A stretch of 64,000 nt of DNA, from positions 1,612,001 through 1,676,000 of the forward strand of contig NZ_CP197401.1 in the NCBI RefSeq assembly GCF_052162025.1, written 5' to 3'. The position numbers and the translations under genes are program-made. Every line of letters begins with the position of its first letter. The first letter of the stretch is position 1. This DNA is from Methylobacter sp015476545. GTDB lineage: Bacteria > Pseudomonadota > Gammaproteobacteria > Methylococcales > Methylomonadaceae. The notes below the pieces were generated by a model. It worked only from the letters and a program-made list of their open reading frames with translations, was not told where the DNA came from and did not search any database. This document shows, piece by piece, positions 1-8,902 of the stretch.

Positions 1-1
1 C

Positions 2-1303
2 CGTTATACGGCTGAATATCAAACCATAGCGCCAGCTTTGCCAGGGCAATCTCTGCCTTGGCTGCAGCAATTAAGAAGCGAGGCGCTGGCGGCATTTTCA
101 GTGCACGGTTTTCCGTCGCTGCGCGAAGAAGAATGGCGTTACACGAATGTGTCCGCGATCGAGAAAAAGCTGTTTAAACCGGTCACCGGTTTAACGGCCG
201 GTAGCGTTGACGCGGACTGGCTGAAACAGCACCAACTGGAAGATGCCTGGTCGGTCGTGTTGATTGACGGACATTTCTCAGCTGAATTATCGGTGCTGGA
301 CGGTCTGCCCGAGTCGGTCTCCGTGATGAGCATGGCCGAGGCGCTGAATTCGCAGTCTGCGCTGCTGGAGCAGCATGTGGGCCGCGCCGTGGCGAATGAG
401 GAGAACAGTTTCATCGCTTTCAACATGGCCTGGTTCACCGATGGGTTGTTTGTGCATGTGCCGGCTAAACAGGTATTGGCTAAACCGGTGCAGTTGCTGC
501 ACATTGCTACGCAGGCCGATACGCTGGCCGCAACGCGCAACGTCGTCGTTGTCGATGACATGGCCGAGGCGCAAGTTATAGAGACGTTCGTCGGCCTGGA
601 TCAGGCTTATCTGTCGGCAGCCGTTACCGAAGTGTTCGTTGGGCCTAATGCGGATCTGACCCTGTTTAAACAGCAAAGCGAGTCCGAGAAGGCTTACCAT
701 TTCGGCGGCATTTACGTTAAGCAGGCGCGCGACGCGCGGTTCAGGCACCATAACTTCGCCTTTGGCAGCCTGCTGGCGCGCAGCGATATCCATACCGATC
801 TCGATCATGCGTCCGAATGCGAGCTGAACGGCCTGTTTTTAGGCAGCAAACGCCAGCATATCGACAACCATACGCGCATCAACCACTTGAAGCCGCGCGG
901 AATCAGCCGCGAAGTCTACAAAGGCGTGCTCGGCGACAGGGCGCGCGGCGTGTTCCAGGGGCGCGTGATTGTGGCGCAGGATGCGCAGAACACCGATTCG
1001 GAAATGAATAACCGCAATCTGCTGTTGTCCGAAGATGCCGAAGTCGACACCAAGCCGCAGCTGGAGATTTACGCCGATGACGTCAAATGCGGCCATGGCG
1101 TGACGGTAGGCCAGCTCGATGAGAAATCGATTTTTTACCTGCAATCGCGCTGCGTTGATGAGGAGACGGCCCGCAATATGCTGACTTTTGCGTTTGCCAA
1201 CGAGATGGTCGATAAGGTCAAGATCAAAAGTCTGCACGATAGAATTCTGGAGCAGGTGTTGGCGCGGTTCCCACAGGAAGGCGTCAAAAAGGAATGGCTG
1301 TAA
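2..1303 (+). CDS. sufD: Fe-S cluster assembly scaffold SufD (5' end cut off)
   Basis: SufD is the non-catalytic partner of SufB in the SufBC2D scaffold that builds Fe-S clusters in the cytosol. The reading frame is open to the left edge (it begins RYTAEYQ at base 2), so the true start lies outside the window; the TTG at 38 is internal. About 434 residues remain, close to full family length. The C-terminal half has the family's beta-helix signature, with EMNNRNLLLSEDAEV and KCGHGVTVGQLDEKSIFYL, which contains the Cys-His pair typical of SufD. sufS follows 90 bases later and sufU after that, so this is the tail of a suf operon whose sufB and sufC are presumably to the left. Confidence 0.95.
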   Translation, partial: RYTAEYQTIAPALPGQSLPWLQQLRSEALAAFSVHGFPSLREEEWRYTNVSAIEKKLFKPVTGLTAGSVDADWLKQHQLEDAWSVVLIDGHFSAELSVLDGLPESVSVMSMAEALNSQSALLEQHVGRAVANEENSFIAFNMAWFTDGLFVHVPAKQVLAKPVQLLHIATQADTLAATRNVVVVDDMAEAQVIETFVGLDQAYLSAAVTEVFVGPNADLTLFKQQSESEKAYHFGGIYVKQARDARFRHHNFAFGSLLARSDIHTDLDHASECELNGLFLGSKRQHIDNHTRINHLKPRGISREVYKGVLGDRARGVFQGRVIVAQDAQNTDSEMNNRNLLLSEDAEVDTKPQLEIYADDVKCGHGVTVGQLDEKSIFYLQSRCVDEETARNMLTFAFANEMVDKVKIKSLHDRILEQVLARFPQEGVKKEWL

Positions 1304-1393
1304 GCCGAGACGGCATTTTTCAAGTTAATCAAGATAAATAGTATGTGGCGCTGCTGGCCCAGCAGCGCATAAACTCTGGAAATATTTAAAGTT

Positions 1394-2617
1394 ATGACCC
1401 ATTTTCCCGTAGCAAAAATTCGTGCTGATTTTCCTATTCTGGACCAGAAAATCCGCAACAAACCCTTGGTTTACCTGGACAATGCCGCCACTTGCCAGAA
1501 GCCCAACGCGGTCATCGACGCTATCTCGCATTTGTATCGCCACAATTACGCCAATGTGCACCGCGGCGTGCATGCGTTGAGCGTGCGTTCCACCGATCAG
1601 TTCGAAGCGGCGCGGATCAAGGTCAAGGATTTCATCAACGCGGCCAGCGACAAAGAGATTATTTTTGTCAAAGGCACGACGGAAGCCATCAACCTGGTCG
1701 CCCAGACCTTCGGCCGGGCCAATATCAAGGCCGGCGACGAAATCGTGATCAGCGCCATGGAGCATCACTCCAATATCGTGCCCTGGCAAATGCTGTGCCA
1801 ACAGACCGGCGCGGTATTAAAAGTCGCACCGATCAATCACAAAGGCGAATTGATTTACGATGAATTTGAAAAACTGCTGAACGATAAAACCAAGCTGGTT
1901 TCCATCGTGCATATGTCCAATGCCCTGGGCACAGTCAATCCGGTCAAGAGGATCATTGCCGCAGCGCACAGCAAGGGCATTCCGGTATTGCTGGACGGCG
2001 CGCAGGCCATTCCGCACATGCCGGTTGACGTGCAGGAACTGGATTGCGATTTTTACGCTTTCTCGGGCCATAAATTGTATGGTCCGTCCGGCGTCGGCGT
2101 CTTATATGGCAAGCAGGCGCTGCTGGAAGCCATGCCTCCGTATCAGGGCGGCGGCGACATGATACGCAAGGTTACTTTCGAAGAAACCGAATATAATGTG
2201 CTGCCGTACAAGTTTGAAGCCGGCACGCCCAGCATTGCCGATGTGATCGGGCTCGGCGCCGCCATCGACTATCTGAATGAAGTCGGCATGGAAGCCATCG
2301 CCGCTTACGAGGCTGAGTTGCTGGCTTACGCCACTGAACAGGCCAGGCAGATCAAGGGGCTGCGCATTATCGGCGAGGCCGAAAACAAAGGCGCGATTCT
2401 GTCTTTCGTGCTCGACAGGATTCATCCGCACGATATCGGCACCATGCTGGACAGTCTGGGCATCGCGGTCAGGGCGGGGCACCATTGCGCCATGCCGGTG
2501 ATGGATTTCTTCGAGGTTCCGGCTACGGCAAGAGCTTCATTTGCCATGTACAACACCAAGGAAGAAATCGACGTGCTGATGCAGGGGATAAAATCCTTGA
2601 TTGAGGTATTTGGCTGA
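1394..2617 (+). CDS. sufS: Cysteine desulfurase SufS
   Basis: PLP enzyme that takes sulfur from L-cysteine as a persulfide and hands it to the Suf scaffold, releasing alanine. It has 407 residues, the normal length for a group II desulfurase. The PLP lysine is K227 in FSGHKLYGPSG and the persulfide-forming cysteine is C365 in RAGHHCAMP, inside the short loop typical of SufS rather than IscS. The N-terminus reads IRADFPILDQ and LDNAATCQKP, as in E. coli SufS. It lies between sufD and a SufU-type protein, which is the likely sulfur acceptor since no sufE is visible here. Confidence 0.97.
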   Translation: MTHFPVAKIRADFPILDQKIRNKPLVYLDNAATCQKPNAVIDAISHLYRHNYANVHRGVHALSVRSTDQFEAARIKVKDFINAASDKEIIFVKGTTEAINLVAQTFGRANIKAGDEIVISAMEHHSNIVPWQMLCQQTGAVLKVAPINHKGELIYDEFEKLLNDKTKLVSIVHMSNALGTVNPVKRIIAAAHSKGIPVLLDGAQAIPHMPVDVQELDCDFYAFSGHKLYGPSGVGVLYGKQALLEAMPPYQGGGDMIRKVTFEETEYNVLPYKFEAGTPSIADVIGLGAAIDYLNEVGMEAIAAYEAELLAYATEQARQIKGLRIIGEAENKGAILSFVLDRIHPHDIGTMLDSLGIAVRAGHHCAMPVMDFFEVPATARASFAMYNTKEEIDVLMQGIKSLIEVFG

Positions 2618-2683
2618 AATAGTTGGTCTCTAATCAGTTCAAAAAGAACTTTCCTCGTTTACCGAATTTAACAGAGAACCTAT

Positions 2684-3136
2684 ATGTTTGATGACTTACG
2701 CGACCTCTACCAAGAGGTCATTTTTGACCATAACAGAAACCCGCGCAATTTCCGTGTCATGGAAAATGCGGACCGGCAGGTGGAAGGCTTCAATCCGCTG
2801 TGCGGCGACCGTTTGACATTATTCTTGAAGATGGACGGCGATGTGATTGCGGACGCCAGTTTTCAGGGCTCGGGATGCGCCATTTCCACGGCATCGGTTT
2901 CGCTGATGACTGAAATCATCAAGGGCAAAACCGAGCAGGAAGCCGAAGAGTTGTTCAAACAGTTCCACGAGATGACCACCGGCAAGGACGAACAGGCGAG
3001 CTTGGCTGCAGTCGGCAAACTGGCCGTGCTGGCCGGCGTGCGCGAGTACCCGGCGCGCGTTAAATGTGCGACGCTGGCCTGGCATACGCTCGATGCGGCG
3101 TTAAAGAACGAGAAAAAATCGATTTCCACTGAATAA
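2684..3136 (+). CDS. sufU: SufU/IscU-like sulfur acceptor or scaffold
   Basis: Small U-type protein, 150 residues, with the three invariant cysteines C40 (NPLCGD), C65 (GSGCAIS) and C128 (VKCATLAW). The long insert between the second and third cysteine (about residues 80-120) separates SufU from classical IscU. In Gram-positive bacteria SufU is a zinc protein that accepts sulfur from SufS. Its position directly after sufS, with no sufE, suggests the same job here. A start at 2684 fits the family N-terminus MFDDLRDLYQEVI. Start and function are well supported; whether it acts as a transferase or a scaffold is not. Confidence 0.93.
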   Translation: MFDDLRDLYQEVIFDHNRNPRNFRVMENADRQVEGFNPLCGDRLTLFLKMDGDVIADASFQGSGCAISTASVSLMTEIIKGKTEQEAEELFKQFHEMTTGKDEQASLAAVGKLAVLAGVREYPARVKCATLAWHTLDAALKNEKKSISTE

Positions 3137-3198
3137 GCCAGAACGTAAGCGCTTGGGCATATAAACTGCAAGGGCGGACACCCGCTCTTTGCATTGTA

Positions 3199-3218
3199 GG
3201 GTCGAATTCATTCGACCC
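3199..3218. repeat. Intergenic palindrome, GGGTCGAAT type
   Basis: Perfect inverted repeat: GGGTCGAAT, two-base loop, ATTCGACCC. It lies between sufU and rsmJ. Related palindromes built on CGAAT/ATTCG occur at 25157-25231 and 40111-40130, so this is one copy of a dispersed intergenic repeat family. Confidence 0.7.
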
Positions 3219-3280
3219 ACAAGCCGCAGCATAATGCTACTGCGAGGCCAAGTACCTTCTCTATCGAGTCTTTGCAAGGC

Positions 3281-4057
3281 ATGAACATAATCAACCAACC
3301 CTATGTCGGCCAGCTTGCCGTTCTTTATGAAGGCAATGGCGATCTGTTGCCGTATCAGCAACTGGCTGCGCGGCTGGGCGTGCCGCTTTATCAGGGGCTT
3401 GCGCAAGATATTCCCGAAGCTTTTTTGCTGACCTGGCGAGATGGCGCATTAAAATTGCTCGACAGAGAGCTGTTCAAGAAAGGCGGCTTGTCCGTCGATA
3501 TTGAGCCGCGTAGCGGCGAGCAGCGCTCATGGCCGGCACCGAAGCAAGACGCCTTGGCGCACGCGCTCGGACGTAAAACCCGCACTGTCGTCGATGCCAC
3601 AACGGGCTGGGCGCAGGACAGCCTGCATATTTTCCGAATGGGCTACGAGTTGCAGTGTATAGAACGCTCGCCGGTCATGGCCGAGTTGCTGTCTGACGGA
3701 TTCAAGCGCCTGGCCGCGCTGGACTGGATGCAGCGGCTGAATCTGGAGCCGCCCCGACTGCTGGCCGGCGATGCCATTGAAATCCTGGCCGCATTGGAAA
3801 CGCCGCCCGATTGCATCTATCTGGACCCGATGTTTCCGCCCAAGCGGAAGAAATCGGCGCTGGCCAAAAAAACGATGATGGTATTGCGCGATCTGTTGGG
3901 TGACGATCAGGATAAGGAACTGCTTTTTGAGGCGGCCTTGAAAGCGGCCGGAAAACGCGTCGTGGTCAAGAGCCCGGACTATGCCGAGCCGTTAGGCGGC
4001 AAGCCGAGCGAGAGTTTTCAAGGCAAATTGCTCAGGTTCGATGTGTATTTAAAGTAG
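3281..4057 (+). CDS. rsmJ: 16S rRNA (guanine-1516-N2)-methyltransferase RsmJ
   Basis: SAM-dependent methyltransferase that makes m2G1516 in 16S rRNA. The protein is 258 residues from the ATG at 3281 (MNIINQPYVGQLAVLYEGNG); a TTG three codons upstream is less likely. The SAM-binding motif reads VVDATTGWAQDSLHIFRMG, followed by the acidic residue in CIERSP. The catalytic motif is YLDPMFPPKRKKSALAKK, diagnostic of RsmJ (formerly YhiQ). It stands alone between the suf genes and a Rieske ferredoxin, probably without operon links. Confidence 0.95.
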   Translation: MNIINQPYVGQLAVLYEGNGDLLPYQQLAARLGVPLYQGLAQDIPEAFLLTWRDGALKLLDRELFKKGGLSVDIEPRSGEQRSWPAPKQDALAHALGRKTRTVVDATTGWAQDSLHIFRMGYELQCIERSPVMAELLSDGFKRLAALDWMQRLNLEPPRLLAGDAIEILAALETPPDCIYLDPMFPPKRKKSALAKKTMMVLRDLLGDDQDKELLFEAALKAAGKRVVVKSPDYAEPLGGKPSESFQGKLLRFDVYLK

Positions 4058-4062
4058 CCGTA

Positions 4063-4080
4063 GGGTGCGCACTGCGTACC
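4063..4080. repeat. Intergenic repeat, GGTGCGCACTGCGTACC type
   Basis: Imperfect palindrome just after rsmJ. It matches the perfect hairpin GGTACGC-GCT-GCGTACC at 7635-7651 at most positions, so both seem to be copies of one short intergenic repeat. Confidence 0.5.
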
Positions 4081-4134
4081 TTTCCTGCTTAATTGATGAG
4101 CTTGCCCCCTGTATTAAATAGTTAAGGTGAAAAA

Positions 4135-4455
4135 ATGTCCGACTGGATAAACGTAATCGATCAAAAAGCACTGGCTGAAGGTGAGCATATCGTCGTCGAT
4201 GTCGATGGAACCGATGTGGCCGTGTTTAAAATTGAGGGCCAGTTCTATGCCATTGAGGACGTTTGCACGCACGACGGCGCGGAAATCGCCAGCGGCAAGT
4301 TGGAAGGCTGCGAGATTATCTGCCCGCGTCACGGCGCGCGCTTTTGCGTGAAAACCGGCGCCGTAAAATCTCCGCCCGCCTATGAGGATATCGACACTTT
4401 TCCGGTGCGCATCGAGAACGGCAAAGTACAAGTCAGGGATGATCGCTGGGATTGA
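4135..4455 (+). CDS. Rieske [2Fe-2S] ferredoxin-like protein
   Basis: Small soluble electron carrier of 106 residues with one Rieske domain. Both ligand pairs are visible: C44-T-H46 (CTHDG) and C63-P-R-H66 (CPRHG), spaced 16 residues apart as in dioxygenase-type Rieske ferredoxins and NirD-like proteins. A stand-alone Rieske ferredoxin often accompanies suf operons. Here rsmJ and repeat sequence intervene, so co-transcription is uncertain. A good AAGGTG ribosome site precedes the ATG. The electron partner is not evident. Confidence 0.88.
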   Translation: MSDWINVIDQKALAEGEHIVVDVDGTDVAVFKIEGQFYAIEDVCTHDGAEIASGKLEGCEIICPRHGARFCVKTGAVKSPPAYEDIDTFPVRIENGKVQVRDDRWD

Positions 4456-4612
4456 CGCGCCGATTTATACAATTAACCCCGCGCATCAGTCATTAAGTTC
4501 TGCATGAACAGAACGGCGTTATAGTTTATAATTCCGCTCTTTATTTGAATTTTCACTGGCCGGAGCTTGTCGATAGCGTCCGGTTTCGAACGTCTTGGTT
4601 AAATAACGCCCC

Positions 4613-5711
4613 ATGCAAGAAATAAATCCGATTAAGCATAAAATAGCCGACCTGAAAAGCCGTGGTGATGCCCTTAGGGGGTATCTTTGACTTCGAAACC
4701 AAAAGCGAGCGTTTGGTCGAAGTCCTAAGGGAACTGGAAAACCCGAAAATCTGGGATAACCCGGAAGTGGCGCAAGCCATGGGCAAGGAGCGCGGCCAGC
4801 TGGAAGCGATCGTCAATACGATTCAGGAACTGGAACATGGCTTGGCCGATGCGGAAGAGCTGCTGGCCCTGGCTGTGGAAGAAAATGACGAAGAAACCGT
4901 CGATACGGTCGTGGACGATCTGGAACAGCTGGAAAAAAAGGTTGCCGAGCTTGAATTTCGCCGCATGTTCTCCGGTGAAATGGATGCCAACAATGCGTTC
5001 CTGGATATTCAGGCCGGTTCCGGAGGCACCGAGGCGCAGGATTGGGCCTCGATGATCGAACGCATGTTTTTACGCTGGGGCGAGCGCAGAGGCTTCAAGA
5101 CCGAACTGATCGAGGAATCGGCCGGGGATGTCGCCGGCATCAAAAGCGCCACGATCAAATTCGAAGGCGACTATGCGTTCGGCTGGCTGCGTACCGAGAC
5201 AGGCGTGCACCGCCTGGTCCGGAAATCGCCGTTCGATTCGGGCAATCGCCGTCATACCTCATTCGCTTCGGTATTCGTATCGCCCGAAATCGATGACGAT
5301 ATCGACATCGACATCAACCCGGCGGATTTGCGCGTCGACGTTTACCGGGCTAGCGGCGCCGGCGGCCAGCACGTTAACCGTACCGAATCGGCCGTGCGTA
5401 TCACGCACAATCCCTCCGGCATCGTCGTGCAATGCCAGAGCGACCGCTCGCAGCACAAAAACCGCGATACGGCCATGAAGCAGTTGAAGGCCAAACTGTA
5501 CGAGCTGGAAATGCGCAAGCGCAGCGAAACTCAGCAGGCTTTGGAAGATACCAAATCGGACATTGGCTGGGGCAGCCAGATCCGCTCTTACGTGCTGGAC
5601 CAGTCGCGCATCAAGGATTTACGCACCGGCGTCGAAACCGGCAATCCGCAGGCGGTCCTGGACGGCGATCTCGATCAGTTTATCGAAGCCAGCCTGAAAA
5701 GCGGACTGTAA
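4613..5711 (+). CDS. prfB: Peptide chain release factor 2, made by programmed +1 frameshift
   Basis: RF2 reads UGA and UAA stop codons. The gene starts at ATG 4613 (MQEINPIKHKIADLKSRGD) and runs 25 codons to an in-frame UGA at 4688-4690. Translation must slip +1 on CTT TGA C to continue DFETKSERL, giving 365 residues, the same as E. coli RF2. The downstream frame has GAGGQHVN with the peptidyl-hydrolase GGQ, and SPF in RKSPFDSGNRR, the stop-codon-reading tripeptide that marks RF2 rather than RF1. A start at an internal codon near 4662 would drop the real N-terminus. lysS follows in the usual gammaproteobacterial order. Confidence 0.97.
4676..4691 (+). promoter_or_regulatory. prfB frameshift signal
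   Basis: The internal Shine-Dalgarno-like AGGGGG (4676-4681) is followed by TAT and the slippery CTT TGA C, the textbook RF2 autoregulation site. When RF2 is scarce the ribosome pauses at UGA and shifts +1. Confidence 0.97.
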
Positions 5712-5748
5712 GTAATCACGAAATTTATAGCAAACAGAAAATACACCT

Positions 5749-5773
5749 GATGGGCGCGAAACTTGCGCCCATC
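5749..5773. other. Hairpin between prfB and lysS
   Basis: Perfect 9-bp stem (GATGGGCGC / GCGCCCATC) with a 7-base loop. There is no T-run after it, so it is a weak terminator candidate. It may instead be an attenuator or RNA-stability element between the two genes. Confidence 0.5.
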
Positions 5774-5799
5774 CTATAACGATAAGAGTCAAGATACAC

Positions 5800-7296
5800 A
5801 TGTCAGAAATTGAACGGGACGAACAGGAACAGATCAGACAACGCCGCAGCAAATTGAGTGAATTGCGCGAAAACGGCATCGCATTCCCCACCGACTTCCG
5901 CCGCAACGTGGTTGCCGGCGAAGTGCTGGCCGAATACGGCGAGAAATCCAAGGAGGAGCTCGAAGCAGATCCTGTTCGCGTCAAGATCGCCGGCCGCATG
6001 ATGACGCGCCGCGTTATGGGCAAGGCCAGCTTCTGCCATATTCAGGATATGTCCGGCAGGATACAGCTTTACGTGACCCGCGATACGCTGCCGGAAGGGT
6101 TTTACAACGAACAGTTCAAAAAGTGGGATATCGGCGACATCGTCGGCGCGGAAGGCGTGCTGTTCAAAACCCAGACCGATGAACTCAGCGTCAAGGTCGA
6201 TGATATCCGCCTGCTGACCAAGGCCTTGCGCCCGTTGCCGGAAAAATTCCACGGCCTCACCGATCAGGAAGTCAAGTACCGTCAGCGCTATCTGGACCTG
6301 ATCATGAGCGAAGAATCGCGCAACACGTTTCTGGTGCGTTCCAAGATCGTCGCCTACATTCGCCAGTTCCTGATCGAGCGCCAGTTCCTGGAAGTGGAAA
6401 CCCCCATGATGCAGGCCATTCCGGGCGGCGCCACGGCAAGGCCCTTCATGACGCACCACAATGCGCTGGACATGGGTTTGTATCTGCGCATTGCGCCGGA
6501 ACTGTACTTAAAGCGCCTGGTTGTAGGCGGTTTCGAGCGCGTGTTTGAAATCAACCGCAATTTCCGTAACGAAGGCCTATCGACGCGGCACAATCCCGAA
6601 TTCACCATGCTGGAATTCTACCAGGCCTATGCCGAATACCATGAACTGATGGATTTAACCGAGGAGATGCTGCGCGGCTTGGCCGAAAACGTGCTAGGCA
6701 AGACGATCATTACTTATCAAGGCGAGCAGTACGATTTCGGCAAGCCGTTCGATCGCATGACTGTGTTCGATTCGATTCTGCATTTCAATCCCGATTTGAC
6801 GCCGGCCGATATCGATAACCGCGAGGCGGCGGCTAAGGTTGCGGAAAAATTGAAAATTCCAGTCAAGGACGGTTACGGCCTGGGCAAGATACAGATCGAA
6901 ATCTTCGAAAAAACCGTCGAGCATCGTTTGATGAACCCGACGTTCATCACGGCCTATCCGGTCGAAGTGTCGCCGCTAGCGCGGCGCAATGACAACGACC
7001 CGCATGTGACGGACCGTTTCGAGTTCTTCGTCGGCGGCCGGGAGATCGCTAACGGCTTTACCGAGCTCAATGATGCCGAAGACCAGGCGGCGCGCTTCCA
7101 GAAACAGGTCGAGGAAAAAGAAGCTGGCGACGATGAGGCCATGCACTTTGACGCCGATTATATTGTCGCGCTGGAACATGGCATGCCGCCGACTGCAGGC
7201 GAGGGCATCGGCATTGACCGCCTGGTCATGCTGTTCACGGATTCGCCGTCAATCCGCGATGTCCTGCTGTTCCCGCACATGAGACCGAAAGGCTGA
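5800..7296 (+). CDS. lysS: Lysyl-tRNA synthetase, class II
   Basis: Charges tRNA-Lys with lysine. It has 498 residues, normal length. The N-terminal OB-fold anticodon-binding domain covers roughly residues 60-150. The class II core follows: motif 2 FRNEGLSTRHNPEFTMLE and motif 3 GEGIGIDRLVMLFTDSPSIR near the C-terminus. The stop codon overlaps the ATG of the next gene by one base (TGATG), so the two are translationally coupled. Confidence 0.98.
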   Translation: MSEIERDEQEQIRQRRSKLSELRENGIAFPTDFRRNVVAGEVLAEYGEKSKEELEADPVRVKIAGRMMTRRVMGKASFCHIQDMSGRIQLYVTRDTLPEGFYNEQFKKWDIGDIVGAEGVLFKTQTDELSVKVDDIRLLTKALRPLPEKFHGLTDQEVKYRQRYLDLIMSEESRNTFLVRSKIVAYIRQFLIERQFLEVETPMMQAIPGGATARPFMTHHNALDMGLYLRIAPELYLKRLVVGGFERVFEINRNFRNEGLSTRHNPEFTMLEFYQAYAEYHELMDLTEEMLRGLAENVLGKTIITYQGEQYDFGKPFDRMTVFDSILHFNPDLTPADIDNREAAAKVAEKLKIPVKDGYGLGKIQIEIFEKTVEHRLMNPTFITAYPVEVSPLARRNDNDPHVTDRFEFFVGGREIANGFTELNDAEDQAARFQKQVEEKEAGDDEAMHFDADYIVALEHGMPPTAGEGIGIDRLVMLFTDSPSIRDVLLFPHMRPKG

Positions 7297-7613
7297 TGGC
7301 GCCGGCAGGACTTTATGGCTTCTTTATATTGGCTGCCTTCGTCGCAGCCAATATACCGTGGGTCAGCGATCGCTTTCTCATGGTTTTCAAACGGGACAAA
7401 AACGCCTGGCTGCGCTGGCTGGAATGGCTGGCGATGTATGTCTTGGCAGGCGCTTTGTCTGTCGCTCTCGAATATAAGCTGACCGGTACGCGGCATGTTC
7501 AGGGCTGGGAGTTTTATGTCGCGACCTTATGCCTGTTTTTAGTCTTTGCCCTGCCGGGCTTTATTTATCATTACGACCTTAAAAGGCTTTTGTCGAGAAG
7601 GGCGCCGGGCTAA
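7296..7613 (+). CDS. DUF2818-like small inner-membrane protein
   Basis: 105 residues with about three hydrophobic segments (roughly residues 5-22, 46-64 and 75-95) joined by basic loops such as VFKRDKNAWLRW. It resembles the DUF2818 family, whose members often lie beside respiratory complex I genes in proteobacteria. Its biochemical role is unknown. It overlaps lysS by one base and so is probably expressed with it. No complex I genes are in the window. Confidence 0.7.
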   Translation: MAPAGLYGFFILAAFVAANIPWVSDRFLMVFKRDKNAWLRWLEWLAMYVLAGALSVALEYKLTGTRHVQGWEFYVATLCLFLVFALPGFIYHYDLKRLLSRRAPG

Positions 7614-7634
7614 TCTGCCAGCGAGTTCCGGCAA

Positions 7635-7651
7635 GGTACGCGCTGCGTACC
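7635..7651. repeat. Intergenic hairpin GGTACGC-GCT-GCGTACC
   Basis: Perfect 7-bp stem with a 3-base loop, 22 bases after the DUF2818-like gene. It is a second copy of the repeat at 4063-4080 and may mark the left boundary of the IS110 insertion. Confidence 0.55.
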
Positions 7652-7679
7652 CTTATATCTCGATTTTACCCAATTAGGG

Positions 7680-7911
7680 ATAAAATCCCCGGCTGATCAC
7701 CGGGCGGGAAGCGGAGAAGCCGGGCGTACCCTGAGGCTTCGAGCCTGCTGCGTAGATTTCGCTCTCCGTTTCCCTCATCCGCCTCATAAGTTCGTACGGT
7801 ATGCGTAGGCCCCCGTTTCGCCGGGAGAGCCTGTATGATCTAAGGCTGAACCAGGCGTATGCCTTAAAATTGATCTTATTGATTTTATATAGTTTTTTGG
7901 AGTGTTTAAAG
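7680..7911 (+). ncRNA. Candidate IS110 bridge RNA region
   Basis: IS110-group elements encode a non-coding bridge RNA upstream of the transposase that pairs with target and donor DNA. This stretch has no credible gene but shows stems such as CCCGG-CTGATCA-CCGGG near 7688 and AGGCT-TCG-AGCCT near 7735, before the transposase start. The position and structure are seen; that it is a bridge RNA is inference from the family. Confidence 0.4.
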
Positions 7912-8871
7912 ATGTCCCAAGTGACGGTTGGTGTGGATATTGCCAAGCATAAATTCGATGTTGCCCGCCTGGAGAACGGCAAATACAAGCATAAAAAATT
8001 CGACAACACGCCGGAAGGTTTTGCCGCTTTGATCGTCTGGCTGACGACGTTCGGCGGCGTCAAGCCCTCGGTTTGCATGGAAGCGACTGGCGCCTACAGC
8101 ATCCCTCTGGCCGAATGCCTGGCCCAATCAGGCTATCCGGTGGCTGTCGTCAATCCTGCCAGAATCAAGGGATTCGCCAAGAGCGAATTGAGCCGAATCA
8201 AGACCGACAAGGCTGACGCCAAGCTGATCGCCCGGTATGCCCAGGAAAAGAAACCGCCTTTGTGGACGCCGCCACCTGCCAATATCCGCGAACTGCAAGC
8301 CTTATTACGCCGGATCGAAGACCTGCTGGAAATGCAGCAAATGGAGAAAAACAGACTGGATACGGCTGACCCCACGATTGCCGAATCCATCAGAGCCGTC
8401 TTGGCACATCTGGAGCAGGCGCTTAAAACCACACGCGAACGCGTTCAACGTCTTATCGATCAAGACCCTGATCTCAGGCACCGGCGCGCTTTGCTGGAAA
8501 CGATTCCTGGCATCGGCGAAGCCTCCTCTGCCCACCTCATGGTCGCTTTGAGCGATCACTACGGCTTCACCACCGCCAAGCAAGCTGTCGCCTTTGCTGG
8601 ACTCAATCCCGCCTTGAACGAATCCGGCAAGTGGAAAGGCAAAACCCGCATTTCCAAGATGGGTGATCCGATGTTGCGCGCGAAGCTATACATGCCCGCC
8701 GTGGTCGCGGGAAGACACAATCCCGTCATCCGCCTTTTCCGCGAACGCTTGGCTGCACGCGGCAAGAATGGCATGGCCATCGCCTGTGCTTCAATGCGCA
8801 AACTCGTCCATATCGCCTTTGCCATTCTGAAATCGAATAAACCTTTCGACCCCAATTTTGCGCTTGCATAA
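7912..8871 (+). CDS. IS110-family transposase (DEDD recombinase)
   Basis: 319 residues from ATG 7912 (MSQVTVGVDIAKHKFDVA). The RuvC-like catalytic acids are visible: D9 (GVDIAK), E57 (CMEATGAY) and D99/D102 (KTDKADAKLIARYA). The C-terminal Transposase_20 domain begins at LLETIPGIGEASSAHL, and S238 in NESGKWKGKTR is the probable catalytic serine. An in-frame upstream ATG at 7801 would translate the structured leader and is rejected. The gene looks intact, so the element may be active. Confidence 0.93.
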   Translation: MSQVTVGVDIAKHKFDVARLENGKYKHKKFDNTPEGFAALIVWLTTFGGVKPSVCMEATGAYSIPLAECLAQSGYPVAVVNPARIKGFAKSELSRIKTDKADAKLIARYAQEKKPPLWTPPPANIRELQALLRRIEDLLEMQQMEKNRLDTADPTIAESIRAVLAHLEQALKTTRERVQRLIDQDPDLRHRRALLETIPGIGEASSAHLMVALSDHYGFTTAKQAVAFAGLNPALNESGKWKGKTRISKMGDPMLRAKLYMPAVVAGRHNPVIRLFRERLAARGKNGMAIACASMRKLVHIAFAILKSNKPFDPNFALA

Positions 8872-8902
8872 TGGGCAACAAGACGGTATCTACGGCTGCA
8901 GA

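Larger units (their letters stand above)
7660..8900 (+). mobile_element. IS110-family insertion sequence (ends approximate)
   Basis: The element consists of the transposase gene at 7912-8871, about 250 bases of structured non-coding sequence before it and only some 30 bases after it. IS110 elements lack ordinary terminal inverted repeats and make little or no target duplication, so the ends cannot be fixed by eye. It separates the lysS unit from a convergent peroxiredoxin gene. Confidence 0.75.
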
